A stretch of 31,542 nucleotides of DNA from UBA1402 sp964575345 (GTDB taxonomy: Bacteria; Bacteroidota; Bacteroidia; Bacteroidales; UBA1402): the NCBI GenBank assembly GCA_964575345.1, contig CAZNQD010000020.1, positions 1-31,542 on the forward strand, written 5' to 3'. Positions 1-7,222 of the stretch are shown piece by piece. A program made the translations under genes and the position numbers. Within the stretch, counting starts at the first letter, position 1. Every line of letters begins with the position of its first letter. Under the pieces are notes generated by a model. It was not told the DNA's origin. It worked only from the letters and a program-made list of their open reading frames with translations, and ran no database searches.

Positions 1-6
1 GTTTTC

Positions 7-59
7 CCGAATTTCTTCAATAACTGACCGAATGTTCAGGCAAAGCCGCCGAATATTCA
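7..59 (+). promoter_or_regulatory. Three CCGAAT direct repeats, 21-bp period; candidate LytTR-binding region
   Basis: CCGAAT occurs at 7-12, 28-33 and 49-54, each exactly 21 bp after the previous one. The second and third copies extend to CCGAATnTTCA. Within them, AATGTTCAG (31-39) matches the general LytTR half-site pattern [TA][AC][CA]GTTN[AG][TG] at 8 of 9 positions, and AATATTCAT (52-60) matches at 7 of 9. The 12 bp between them is the spacing known for LytTR dimers (about two helical turns). The array lies just upstream of a gene for a LytTR protein and of a possible -7 element at 89-96. Autoregulation is inferred. Further copies may lie beyond the left edge. Confidence 0.5.
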
Positions 60-88
60 TTGACTGAAAATTTTCATTTCTTTTGCAC

Positions 89-96
89 TATACTTG
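89..96 (+). promoter_or_regulatory. Possible Bacteroidota -7 element (TATACTTG)
   Basis: TATACTTG matches the TAnnTTTG consensus with one mismatch and lies 33 bp before the preferred ATG of the LytTR gene. No TTTG -33 element is visible at the expected distance. That would fit a promoter needing an activator bound at the 21-bp repeats. Confidence 0.35.
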
Positions 97-129
97 TCCT
101 TAATTATTAGGCTAAAACCAGCCCGTGTT

Positions 130-474
130 ATGGACTCAAGTGTTGTAAAACCAAAAATCAAAATCTCCAACGGCGATTCGATTCATCTGCTCGATCCGGA
201 CAGTATTCTGTTTTTCCGGGCCGAGGGCCAGGGCTGCACAGCCCTGTATCAATCGGGTAGAGAGATCGCCCTGAACCTAAAGCTTGATATGCTCGAAAAA
301 AAGGTGAGCAGTTTTTTCCGGATCAACGCCGATTGCCTGGTCAATTTGTTTTACCTGAGTGATGTATCCCTGGCCGATAAGGCCTGTGTCGTTATTGGCA
401 ACCAATACAGTTTTCCGATAGACCCCTACAAAAAGCAAGTTTTGCTCGAGGCCTTGAGTAATTTTTCCGATTAG
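130..474 (+). CDS. Stand-alone LytTR-family DNA-binding regulator
   Basis: This 114-residue protein is almost entirely a LytTR DNA-binding domain. The family pattern is visible as a basic first strand (KPKIKIS), the ILFFRAEG segment, LKLDMLEKKVS, the FFRINADCLVNL core (normally FxRxHrSxlVN), and a C-terminal YKKQVLLEAL helix. There is no receiver domain, so it is not a classical response regulator; the input signal is unknown. The frame can be extended to a TTG at 94, but that codon lies inside the candidate -7 element, so ATG 130 is preferred. The next gene starts 50 bp downstream on the same strand with no terminator between, so this protein may control the beta-helix and cadherin surface-protein genes. 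Confidence 0.85.
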   Translation: MDSSVVKPKIKISNGDSIHLLDPDSILFFRAEGQGCTALYQSGREIALNLKLDMLEKKVSSFFRINADCLVNLFYLSDVSLADKACVVIGNQYSFPIDPYKKQVLLEALSNFSD

Positions 475-524
475 AATCTTCTCAAACAATTTTTTATTAC
501 TCACTTTTTTAAACCCCCTTTCTT

Positions 525-1577
525 ATGAAAACACTACTTTCTCTTTTTTTCTCTCTGGCTTTTGTGGTTAGCTTGAGCGCACAAGGCCTTATTGTGGTAC
601 AAAACGATACCAGTACCAAGACCTTCTATACCATACCTGAGGCCGTTGCTGCTGCGGTAGACGGCGATTATGTGTACATTCCGGGGGGAACCTTTCAGGT
701 TTCCGGTTTGGTTATTAATAAGACTTTGAACATAATTGGAGCCGGTCACGTACCCGAAGCCTCTGCAGCCACCGGAAGAACGGTTATCAACGGAAACATC
801 CATTTTATGGGTGGTTCAGATTTTAGTCTTCTGCAGGGAATCTTTCATGACGGAGAAATCTGGATTGGAGAGGGAACTACCTCAGATGGGATAACTGTGT
901 CGAATATTCTTTTAAGTCGTTGTAATCTTGATATATTGTATTTAAGTGCCAGTTCCTATAATGCCAGCTCTTCTTCCGCTCAAAATATCATGGCTAAGGA
1001 TTGTATTTTTAGAGCGAATGTAGTTTGCCAAAATAACAACCGGGGGCATTTATTCAGTAATTGTATTTTTCAGGGGCAGCTTAATTATATAAGCGGCGGA
1101 ATAACCATTAACAATAGCATCTTCCTGCACAACTCTCCCTTGTATGTTGTTACTTCGGCTTTACTTAACAATTGTATTTTTTCAGTCGAATCGACTCCCA
1201 TTTTTAGTGGCGGAGGAGCCAAAAGCACCTTCAACAATTGCATTTTTGGAATGACTGCCTTTCCAACCAATGAATCTTCTTCGGATTTCCATTATTACAA
1301 TAACTGTCTGGCCTATGGTGCCAACGTCATCGGCCTGTTTGAAAATGTGATCGAAGCCAGGTTTGATTATATGTTTGATTTCCATCTGGCTTCGGGCTCT
1401 GCGGCTTCGGGCGCCGGACTGGAAGGAACCGATTGCGGTATTTACGGAGGCGCTGAGCCTTACAAAGAAGGCGCCATACCTATCAACCCGCATATTCAGT
1501 CGATCTACATCCCCGGCACCACCGACGGCCAGGGCAAATTGAATATTTCGGTCACCGTAGAGGCACAGGACAATTAA
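525..1577 (+). CDS. Secreted right-handed beta-helix repeat protein
   Basis: A 350-residue protein with a clear Sec signal peptide (MKTLLSLFFSLAFVVSLSAQG, cleavage near residue 20). The body is made of short beta-strand turns with recurring Asn and Cys: NNCIFS, NNCIFG, SNCIFQ, NNSIFL, about one per 20-25 residues. That is the asparagine-ladder look of parallel beta-helix (DUF1565/pectate-lyase-like) proteins. It opens with the common YTIPEAVAAAVDGDYVYIPGGTF segment. No catalytic site can be recognised and no T9SS sorting domain is evident; it ends LNISVTVEAQDN. It sits 10 bp before the cadherin T9SS protein, so the two are probably co-transcribed and may act together at the cell surface. Confidence 0.75.
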   Translation: MKTLLSLFFSLAFVVSLSAQGLIVVQNDTSTKTFYTIPEAVAAAVDGDYVYIPGGTFQVSGLVINKTLNIIGAGHVPEASAATGRTVINGNIHFMGGSDFSLLQGIFHDGEIWIGEGTTSDGITVSNILLSRCNLDILYLSASSYNASSSSAQNIMAKDCIFRANVVCQNNNRGHLFSNCIFQGQLNYISGGITINNSIFLHNSPLYVVTSALLNNCIFSVESTPIFSGGGAKSTFNNCIFGMTAFPTNESSSDFHYYNNCLAYGANVIGLFENVIEARFDYMFDFHLASGSAASGAGLEGTDCGIYGGAEPYKEGAIPINPHIQSIYIPGTTDGQGKLNISVTVEAQDN

Positions 1578-1587
1578 TTCCGGCGCT

Positions 1588-4500
1588 ATGAGAAAATTTT
1601 ATCTGATCTTGCTAAGCCTGTGTGCTGTGTACACAGGAATAGCGCAAAACAAGATAGCCGGCTATCAGTACTGGTTCAATCAGGCCGCTGACAAAACCGT
1701 GGTGACGATTGATCCGGTCAGCCAGGTGGATCTCCTGTTGGAGATTGATCCCGGCGGTCTGAAAACGGGCATCAACATTTTGCATCTGCAAATGTTCGAC
1801 CAGGATAGCCTTTTCAGTGCGCCTGTGCAGGGATTCTTTTTCAATCAACCTGCCACGGCCGACCTGATTTCGGGTTATCGCTACTGGTTCAACAACCAGG
1901 CCGAAGAGGCCGTCGATGTAAGTATTACACCCGGTCAGTTTGTAGATTTTACCGGAGCCATAGACGCCAGCTCGCTGGTGGATGGGCTTAATACCCTGCA
2001 TCTGGCCTTTTACAGCGATCTCAATAACCTGATCAGCCCCTACTCGCATTATTTCTACAAGCGATCGGGCAGTTATGCCGAGCCCAGGATCAAAGCCTGT
2101 CAATATTGGTTTGATGACAACTATGCCAAAGCTCTTACGGAAGAAGTGGAACTGGCCGCCAGCTCTTATGTAACGGCAGCCATTAGCACAGAAAGCCTCT
2201 GCAAAGGGGTGCACCGTTTCAATATCCGCTTTAAGGACGAAAACGATGTATGGACCCAGACAACGAGTTCCATTTTCTTCAAACCCAGCGATAAAACTGC
2301 CGATATTCAGGCAATCACAGCCTATGAGTATTGGCTGGACGATGGAAATCGCACTACGGTAGAGCTGGATACTCTGGTCAATCCCATGGATCTGGGCCTG
2401 ACTCTGGATCTGACTGCCGAAGAAATTGCCAGTCATCAATTCCATTTCCGCAGCCGGGATGCTTACGGCCAATGGAGTGTGGTAAGCAGTCGTGAATTCT
2501 ATCGCGACAGTGTTCACTTGTTCGAAGCGGACATGCCTCAGCTTTGCGATTCGGGCATGGTTTACTTCTTCAATTACGTCGATACCAGCCAATATACCTA
2601 CGAATGGCGCTTCGAGGACGGTAGTCTTTCTACGGAATTCGAACCCATGCGTTTCTACCACGCCAAGGGCTGCTATCCCGTCAACCTGAGGATAACCGAC
2701 AGAGTCACTTTGCAGGATACTTCCGAAACGCGCTTTGTAACAGTGGGCAGCAGCTTCATGCAAATTGATGCCCTGTGGACAGAATTGGGTGATTCCGTTG
2801 AATGGAGAGGCCAGTATTACAAAGAGGAAGGCGTCTACCACGAATTCTTTACCACCGAATTGGGCTGCGACAGCATTTATGTAATGGAACTGATGCTGAC
2901 CGACAGCTTATTGTCGGCACCCAAAGACATCCTGCTGACGCCCGATACTATCCGGGAAAACGCTCCTCCGGGAACTTTGGTCGGCTATTTGAGTGCTCTT
3001 GACTACGACATGTACGATGCACATCAGTTCAGGCTGGTTGCCGGAGACAGTACAGCCCATAACGCCTTTTTCGAAATTGTGGATACTGCCCTGTACACCA
3101 AAGCCAGCTTCGATTTCGAACTGCAAAACAGCTATGTAATTCTGGTCGAAGCAGAAGACAAGCAAGGCTATACTCTGCAGGAATTAGTCGAAATATGGGT
3201 AATGGATGTGAACGAAACGCCTCTTGAACTGAGCTTGTCGGATACCATTGTTTATGAAGATAGTCCTGTCGGCAGCTACGTTGGTGGATTTGATGTGGTG
3301 GATCCTGATAATTTTGATCACTTCCGTTTCAGACTGGTAGCCGGCCAGGGCGACAACGACAACGCCAAATTCAGGATAGATGGAAACAATCTGTATACCA
3401 AAGCTCTGTTCGACTTCGAAAAACAAGCCGAATTGTCCATTCGGGTTGAAGTGCTTGACCAGGGCAATGCCAGTTTGATCAAAGTCTTTAGAATTGCCGT
3501 GTTGGATGTAAACGAAGCTCCTACCGCTATACTTTTGTCCAAACACACCATTCTCGAAAATCAGCCTGTCAACACCTTGGTCGGCCGATTCTCTGCCATT
3601 GATCCCGATGCCGGAAACAGCTTTAATTACCTCTTTGCCATGGGCGAGAACGACATCGACAACGCCAGCTTTAATATTCGTGGCGACAGCCTGATTACGG
3701 ACGCAGTGTTTGATTTCGAAAAGAAATCCACCTACTTTATCCGTATCATGGCCATAGACCAGAATGGTGAAATGTTTGAGCGTGGCTTTACCATAGTGAT
3801 AGAGGATGTTGACGAAAATCCCAAAGCTATTACAGATATCCGTCTGAGCAAACAGGAAGTGCCCGAAAACGAAACCGTTCCGGCTTTTGTGGGTAAACTG
3901 AGTACTATAGGCGGTATACCTGAATTCAGCTACGATTTTGTAATTGGTGACGGAGACTACGACAACAATCGCTTTATGATTTCGAACGACACGCTCTATG
4001 CTTTGGTTAGCTTTGACTTCGAAAACCGCTCGCTCTACTTTGTCCGTATTCAGACCACCGATATCATGGGTGAAAGCATGAGCAAACTGATGTTGATCCT
4101 GGCCGAAGATGTGAACGAAAGTCCCTATGCCCTGAACTTGTTTAACAATGTGATTGATGAGCAACAACCGGCCTACAGTCTGGTAAGCAAAATAATGAGT
4201 TTCGATCAGGACAAGGGAGATACGCACAACTATAGTCTGGTGGAAGGCGAAGGCGACACCGATAATGCTCATTTCATTGTCAGAGGCGACAGCCTGCTTA
4301 CGGCCGATGTCTTGTACTTTGACCAAAAACCGGCCTACAGCATTCGACTGCAAACTACCGACCTGGGAGGCATGAGCTACAGCACCAATACCACGGTGAT
4401 TTTGAATAAACTGAGCGGACTGGGGCAAAACACAAGCAATGCCCTGAATGCGCTACTCGGCGAAAACGAACTCATCGTACACGCTGTTGAATTTGGAGGG

Positions 4501-4665
4501 AAAAGGGTCGTGCTGCACAACCTGCTGGGCCAGCTTGTTTTGTCTGAGGAATTGCACAGCCCTATGAGCAATTTCAAACTGAACAGCTTGCCCAGGGGCG
4601 TCTATTTGTTGAGTATTTACGACAAGGATGTTTTGATTCAAAAGATTAAGATATCCAGAAATTGA
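1588..4665 (+). CDS. Cadherin-repeat surface protein with PKD-like domain and T9SS sorting domain
   Basis: A 1025-residue secreted protein. A signal peptide (residues 1-20, ending GIAQ) is followed by four degenerate repeats of about 70 residues, each starting near a YxYWF/YEYWL motif (about 26, 97, 172 and 247). A PKD-like domain follows (about 310-385: YEWRFEDGS, then FYHAKGCYPVNLRI). Then come five cadherin-like repeats of about 100 residues (about 445-940) with recurring ENxPxxxxVG, GDxDNxxF, FDFE and DVNExP calcium-site motifs. The C-terminal 75 residues (LHNLLGQLVL to LPRGVYLLSIYDKD and IQKIKI) look like a type A T9SS sorting domain. A role in adhesion or cell-surface scaffolding is inferred. 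A strong hairpin follows the stop. Confidence 0.85.
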   Translation: MRKFYLILLSLCAVYTGIAQNKIAGYQYWFNQAADKTVVTIDPVSQVDLLLEIDPGGLKTGINILHLQMFDQDSLFSAPVQGFFFNQPATADLISGYRYWFNNQAEEAVDVSITPGQFVDFTGAIDASSLVDGLNTLHLAFYSDLNNLISPYSHYFYKRSGSYAEPRIKACQYWFDDNYAKALTEEVELAASSYVTAAISTESLCKGVHRFNIRFKDENDVWTQTTSSIFFKPSDKTADIQAITAYEYWLDDGNRTTVELDTLVNPMDLGLTLDLTAEEIASHQFHFRSRDAYGQWSVVSSREFYRDSVHLFEADMPQLCDSGMVYFFNYVDTSQYTYEWRFEDGSLSTEFEPMRFYHAKGCYPVNLRITDRVTLQDTSETRFVTVGSSFMQIDALWTELGDSVEWRGQYYKEEGVYHEFFTTELGCDSIYVMELMLTDSLLSAPKDILLTPDTIRENAPPGTLVGYLSALDYDMYDAHQFRLVAGDSTAHNAFFEIVDTALYTKASFDFELQNSYVILVEAEDKQGYTLQELVEIWVMDVNETPLELSLSDTIVYEDSPVGSYVGGFDVVDPDNFDHFRFRLVAGQGDNDNAKFRIDGNNLYTKALFDFEKQAELSIRVEVLDQGNASLIKVFRIAVLDVNEAPTAILLSKHTILENQPVNTLVGRFSAIDPDAGNSFNYLFAMGENDIDNASFNIRGDSLITDAVFDFEKKSTYFIRIMAIDQNGEMFERGFTIVIEDVDENPKAITDIRLSKQEVPENETVPAFVGKLSTIGGIPEFSYDFVIGDGDYDNNRFMISNDTLYALVSFDFENRSLYFVRIQTTDIMGESMSKLMLILAEDVNESPYALNLFNNVIDEQQPAYSLVSKIMSFDQDKGDTHNYSLVEGEGDTDNAHFIVRGDSLLTADVLYFDQKPAYSIRLQTTDLGGMSYSTNTTVILNKLSGLGQNTSNALNALLGENELIVHAVEFGGKRVVLHNLLGQLVLSEELHSPMSNFKLNSLPRGVYLLSIYDKDVLIQKIKISRN

Positions 4666-4703
4666 CAGCACGACAGTTAAAAGCTCAATTTGAGAAACTT
4701 GAG

Positions 4704-4750
4704 TAAAAAAAGGGCGCCTCAGATTTATTATTTCTGGGGCGCCTGATTTT
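4704..4750. terminator. Bidirectional intrinsic terminator
   Basis: GGCGCCTCAGA (4713-4723) pairs with TCTGGGGCGCC (4733-4743) through 11 bp including one G-U pair, around a 9-nt AT loop. The hairpin has an A-run on its left (4705-4711) and a T-run on its right (4747-4751). It can therefore terminate both the + strand cadherin gene and any minus-strand transcript that passes the tRNA. Confidence 0.75.
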
Positions 4751-4770
4751 TAAAAATGGAGGACAATGCA

Positions 4771-4807
4771 AAAAGCGTTCATGGATCTGAGATCCCTGAA
4801 CGCTTTT
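4771..4807. terminator. 17-bp hairpin, likely tRNA terminator (minus strand)
   Basis: AAAAGCGTTCATGGATC (4771-4787) is complementary to 4791-4807 over 17 positions with a single mismatch, around a TGA loop. The minus-strand transcript leaves the tRNA (ending at 4813) and enters this hairpin 5 nt later. The hairpin base carries the U-run (TTTT) expected of an intrinsic terminator. Confidence 0.65.
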
Positions 4808-4812
4808 GTCAG

Positions 4813-4888
4813 TCGGGGTGACTAGATTCGAACTAGCGACCACTCGCCCCCCAGACGAGTACTCTAAACCGGACTGAGCTACACCCCG
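4813..4888 (-). tRNA. tRNA-Pro (anticodon GGG)
   Basis: Read on the minus strand, the cloverleaf is complete in 76 nt. The acceptor is CGGGGTG/CACCCCG with discriminator A; the D stem is GCTC/GAGT. The anticodon stem is CTCGT/GCGAG with loop CTGGGGG, giving anticodon GGG. The T arm is GCTAG-TTCGAAT-CTAGT. The CGGGGTG acceptor is typical of proline tRNAs. CCA is not encoded (CTG follows the discriminator). Confidence 0.95.
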
Positions 4889-4898
4889 AAAACGGCCG

Positions 4899-4930
4899 CA
4901 AATGTAAAACGATTTTTTGGATTGAACAAA
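4899..4930 (-). promoter_or_regulatory. Promoter of the tRNA-Pro gene
   Basis: On the minus strand, TTTG (4930-4927) and TACATTTG (4906-4899) are separated by 20 bp. This is a perfect match to the Bacteroidota -33 TTTG / -7 TAnnTTTG promoter. The -7 element ends 10 bp before the mature tRNA start. Confidence 0.8.
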
Positions 4931-5003
4931 CTCCAACCCTTTTTTATTTATGACAAATTAGTCGAATAGTATAACACAATCGGCTTATAATGTTTGTTAA
5001 TGC

Positions 5004-5034
5004 TTGGTGATACCATGCATTTTAGTTATTTTTG
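5004..5034 (+). promoter_or_regulatory. Promoter of the VTC/DUF4956 operon
   Basis: TTG (5004-5006) and TATTTTTG (5027-5034) are 20 bp apart, an exact match to the Bacteroidota -7 consensus and a short -33 core. The -7 element ends 28 bp before the ATG at 5063. Confidence 0.65.
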
Positions 5035-5062
5035 CAGGCTAAATTAAATGCCATAAAAACAA

Positions 5063-5821
5063 ATGCTAAAGGCACTTGAGGATATATTAAACCGGTTCTC
5101 CCCCATTTTGCTTGAAGAAATGGAAACAGTGAAATTAATGAACCGTATCGACACGAAACATATTGCAAATGTTGACCTGCTGATTCCTCTGCTTGAAAAG
5201 ATGACAACAGAATATTACATTCAGGAGATCAACGGTAAACGTATTGCGCAATACCACACACTTTACATGGATACACCCGATACCGAAATGTACCTGGCTC
5301 ATCACAACGGACGTAAAGTAAGGCAAAAAATACGCATCCGCGATTACGAAGAATCCAACCTCAGTTTTTTTGAAATTAAAAACAAGAACAACAAAGGAAG
5401 AACTAAGAAGAAAAGGGTAAAACTCGAAAACGCTGATTTCTATCACAACGGACAGGTGATGGAGTTAATGGATAAATACGCAAAATATAAGATTGACGGC
5501 CTGATTCCGCAACTGGAGAATTTTTTCAACCGCATCACCCTGGTCAACAAAGACAAAACGGAACGTTTGACCATAGACCTGGATTTGAGGTTTCATCATT
5601 TGAATACCAAGGCCTGGAGCGACTTATCAAAGGTCATGATAATTGAGCTGAAACAAGACGGAAATTTCAGTTCACACGCCAAGGAAATACTATCTTCCCT
5701 GCGTATTCATCCCAACAACATCAGCAAGTATTGCATAGGTTCGGTACTGACCAATCCGGAATTAAAAAACAACAGGTTCAAATTACAACTCACCCTAATA
5801 AACAAAATCATCAACAACTAG
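5063..5821 (+). CDS. VTC-domain protein (polyphosphate polymerase-like)
   Basis: A 252-residue cytoplasmic protein of the VTC family, whose yeast member Vtc4 makes polyphosphate inside a beta-barrel tunnel. The tunnel-strand motifs appear in family order: RIDTKH (28-33), LYMDT (67-71), RQKIRIRDY (87-95), FEIKNK (103-108) followed by the basic patch TKKKR (114-118), LTIDLDLRF (169-177), IIELKQDG (193-200) and KYCIG (222-226). The basic residues and the Glu of IIELK fit an NTP/polyphosphate site. No signal peptide is seen. The next gene (DUF4956) starts 1 nt after the stop, so the two are translationally close and probably work together at the inner membrane. The polymer made has not been shown for this subgroup. 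Confidence 0.85.
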   Translation: MLKALEDILNRFSPILLEEMETVKLMNRIDTKHIANVDLLIPLLEKMTTEYYIQEINGKRIAQYHTLYMDTPDTEMYLAHHNGRKVRQKIRIRDYEESNLSFFEIKNKNNKGRTKKKRVKLENADFYHNGQVMELMDKYAKYKIDGLIPQLENFFNRITLVNKDKTERLTIDLDLRFHHLNTKAWSDLSKVMIIELKQDGNFSSHAKEILSSLRIHPNNISKYCIGSVLTNPELKNNRFKLQLTLINKIINN

Positions 5822-5822
5822 T

Positions 5823-6524
5823 ATGGAAGAATTTGCAAAAATATTACAAGCGGAAGAATTGCTGGAGACCCAGGCTTTGGCTACCCCTATTTTAAATGCT
5901 CACGATTTGTGGGAATTGCTGTTCCGCTTCTTTTTTAACTTTGTTGTAATAGGAATTATTATTCATTTTTTCTACTACAAAAAAAGCCGGAGGGTAGATT
6001 ATTACTTTACCTTTATTATCATTAGTGTCAGCATGTTCTTCCTGATCTACCTCTTAGGCAGCGTCAAGCTGAAGATCGGATTCGCCTTGGGTATTTTTGC
6101 CATTTTCGGCATTATACGCTATCGCACCGAACAAGTACCGATACGGGAGATGACCTATTTGTTTACCATCACTGCCATTTCTGTTATTAATGCCTTGTCC
6201 GTACAGATGAGTTATACACAAATGGTGGCCACTAATGTTATCATTATTCTGGTTATTTGGGGGCTGGAAACCTCGCGTTGGCTCAAACATACCAATAGCA
6301 AGATGGTCCTTTACGACAAAATTCAGCTGATTCTGCCCGAAAAGGAAAAAGAACTGGTTGATGATTTAAAAAAGCGCACCGGACTTGATATTACCAGAGT
6401 AGAAGTGGGGCATATCGACTTTTCGCGCGATATTGCATATATAAAAGTGTATTACGAATCAAAACGGGTAGAAATCAATGCTACCGATCAGATTACCCGT
6501 TTCCCGAAATGGTCTAACGAATAA
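5823..6524 (+). CDS. DUF4956 inner-membrane protein
   Basis: A 233-residue protein with an N-terminal amphipathic stretch and about five transmembrane helices (roughly 32-51, 60-79, 84-100, 110-126, 132-148). A cytoplasmic C-terminal domain of about 80 residues (LILPEKEKELVDDLKKRTG onward) follows. The conserved GIFAIFGIIRYRTEQVPIRE segment between helices 3 and 4 is characteristic of DUF4956. This family is repeatedly found beside VTC-domain genes and is a plausible membrane partner, for example a channel taking the VTC product across the membrane. That role is inferred, since no biochemical function is known to me. Confidence 0.8.
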   Translation: MEEFAKILQAEELLETQALATPILNAHDLWELLFRFFFNFVVIGIIIHFFYYKKSRRVDYYFTFIIISVSMFFLIYLLGSVKLKIGFALGIFAIFGIIRYRTEQVPIREMTYLFTITAISVINALSVQMSYTQMVATNVIIILVIWGLETSRWLKHTNSKMVLYDKIQLILPEKEKELVDDLKKRTGLDITRVEVGHIDFSRDIAYIKVYYESKRVEINATDQITRFPKWSNE

Positions 6525-6534
6525 AGGCATTCAG

Positions 6535-7212
6535 ATGAATAGCAAAAGAATCTTCGCGGCACTTATTGCCTTTTGCTGCCTGCTTTCCCTTCAGGCTCAG
6601 AACAATACAGACGATTGGGGCGGCCAGGTATCTGTAGAACTTTCGAAAAAGATACTAAGCAAAGTAACGCTAAGCTTCGAAGAGGAATTCCGGCTGCACA
6701 AGAATTTCAGCCGGGCCGAACGTTTTTCGCACGGCCTGGACCTCACTTACAAACCATTTAAATTTTTGAAAGGTGGCGTAAGCTATAATTTATTGAATTA
6801 CTACGACCTTCAGGACGGCTGGGATTACAGGCACCGTTACAATATTCACCTGACAGGCGACAACTCTTTCGGACGTTTCAATGTATCTTTGCGCGAACGC
6901 CTGCAAGGTACCTACCGGCCTCAGATACCCTCCGATCACAATCCCAAATGGTACCTGCGCAGCAGGATCGAAGTAGAATACGACATCAAGGGCTCTCATT
7001 TTGAACCCTTTGTTTCTGCAGAAATGTACTACAGCCTGAACGACCCCGATCCGGCCAACAGGAACATCAACCGCTGGCGCTTTGTTGCAGGCAGCAAATA
7101 CAACATAAACAAAAAGAACGCCTTGCAACTGTATTACCGCTACACCAATTACGCCGATCAGGACGACGATAACGGACATGCTGTCTGTATAGGGTATTCC
7201 GTCGATTTATAA
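6535..7212 (+). CDS. DUF2490 outer-membrane beta-barrel protein
   Basis: A 225-residue protein with a Sec signal peptide (MNSKRIFAALIAFCCLLSLQAQ). Alternating-hydrophobicity beta strands follow, starting DDWGGQVSVELSKKI and LSFEEEFRLHKNFS, and the protein ends YSVDL; this is the DUF2490 pattern of small outer-membrane barrels. The frame stays open to an upstream ATG at 6478 inside the DUF4956 gene, but ATG 6535 gives the signal peptide directly and lies 10 bp after the upstream stop. It is the third gene of the VTC operon. An outer-membrane pore or anchor for this cluster is a reasonable but unproven role. Confidence 0.75.
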   Translation: MNSKRIFAALIAFCCLLSLQAQNNTDDWGGQVSVELSKKILSKVTLSFEEEFRLHKNFSRAERFSHGLDLTYKPFKFLKGGVSYNLLNYYDLQDGWDYRHRYNIHLTGDNSFGRFNVSLRERLQGTYRPQIPSDHNPKWYLRSRIEVEYDIKGSHFEPFVSAEMYYSLNDPDPANRNINRWRFVAGSKYNINKKNALQLYYRYTNYADQDDDNGHAVCIGYSVDL

Positions 7213-7222
7213 ACAGAAAATA

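Larger units (their letters stand above)
4666..5062. other. Intergenic region: contents
   Basis: This 397-bp stretch between the cadherin gene and the VTC gene has no protein gene of its own. It holds the bidirectional terminator, the 17-bp hairpin, tRNA-Pro with its promoter, and the promoter of the VTC operon. Nothing else was recognised. Confidence 0.8.

Noticed and set aside
94..129. TTG start for the LytTR gene
   Set aside because: The codon falls within the candidate -7 element, and the LytTR domain begins after ATG 130.
1612..2841. 409-codon minus-strand frame
   Set aside because: It lies wholly inside the cadherin gene on the opposite strand, and has no signal peptide or recognisable domain.
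3330..4330. Recurring short nucleotide motif, possible CRISPR-like array
   Set aside because: The copies encode the GDxDNxxF motif of in-frame cadherin repeats about 300 bp apart, with protein-level similarity only.
3184..4428. 414-codon minus-strand frame
   Set aside because: It is antisense to the cadherin repeats; its repetitive translation mirrors the repeats of the real gene.
4685..4936. 83-codon minus-strand frame
   Set aside because: It runs across tRNA-Pro and its terminators; the open frame comes from reading through the tRNA.
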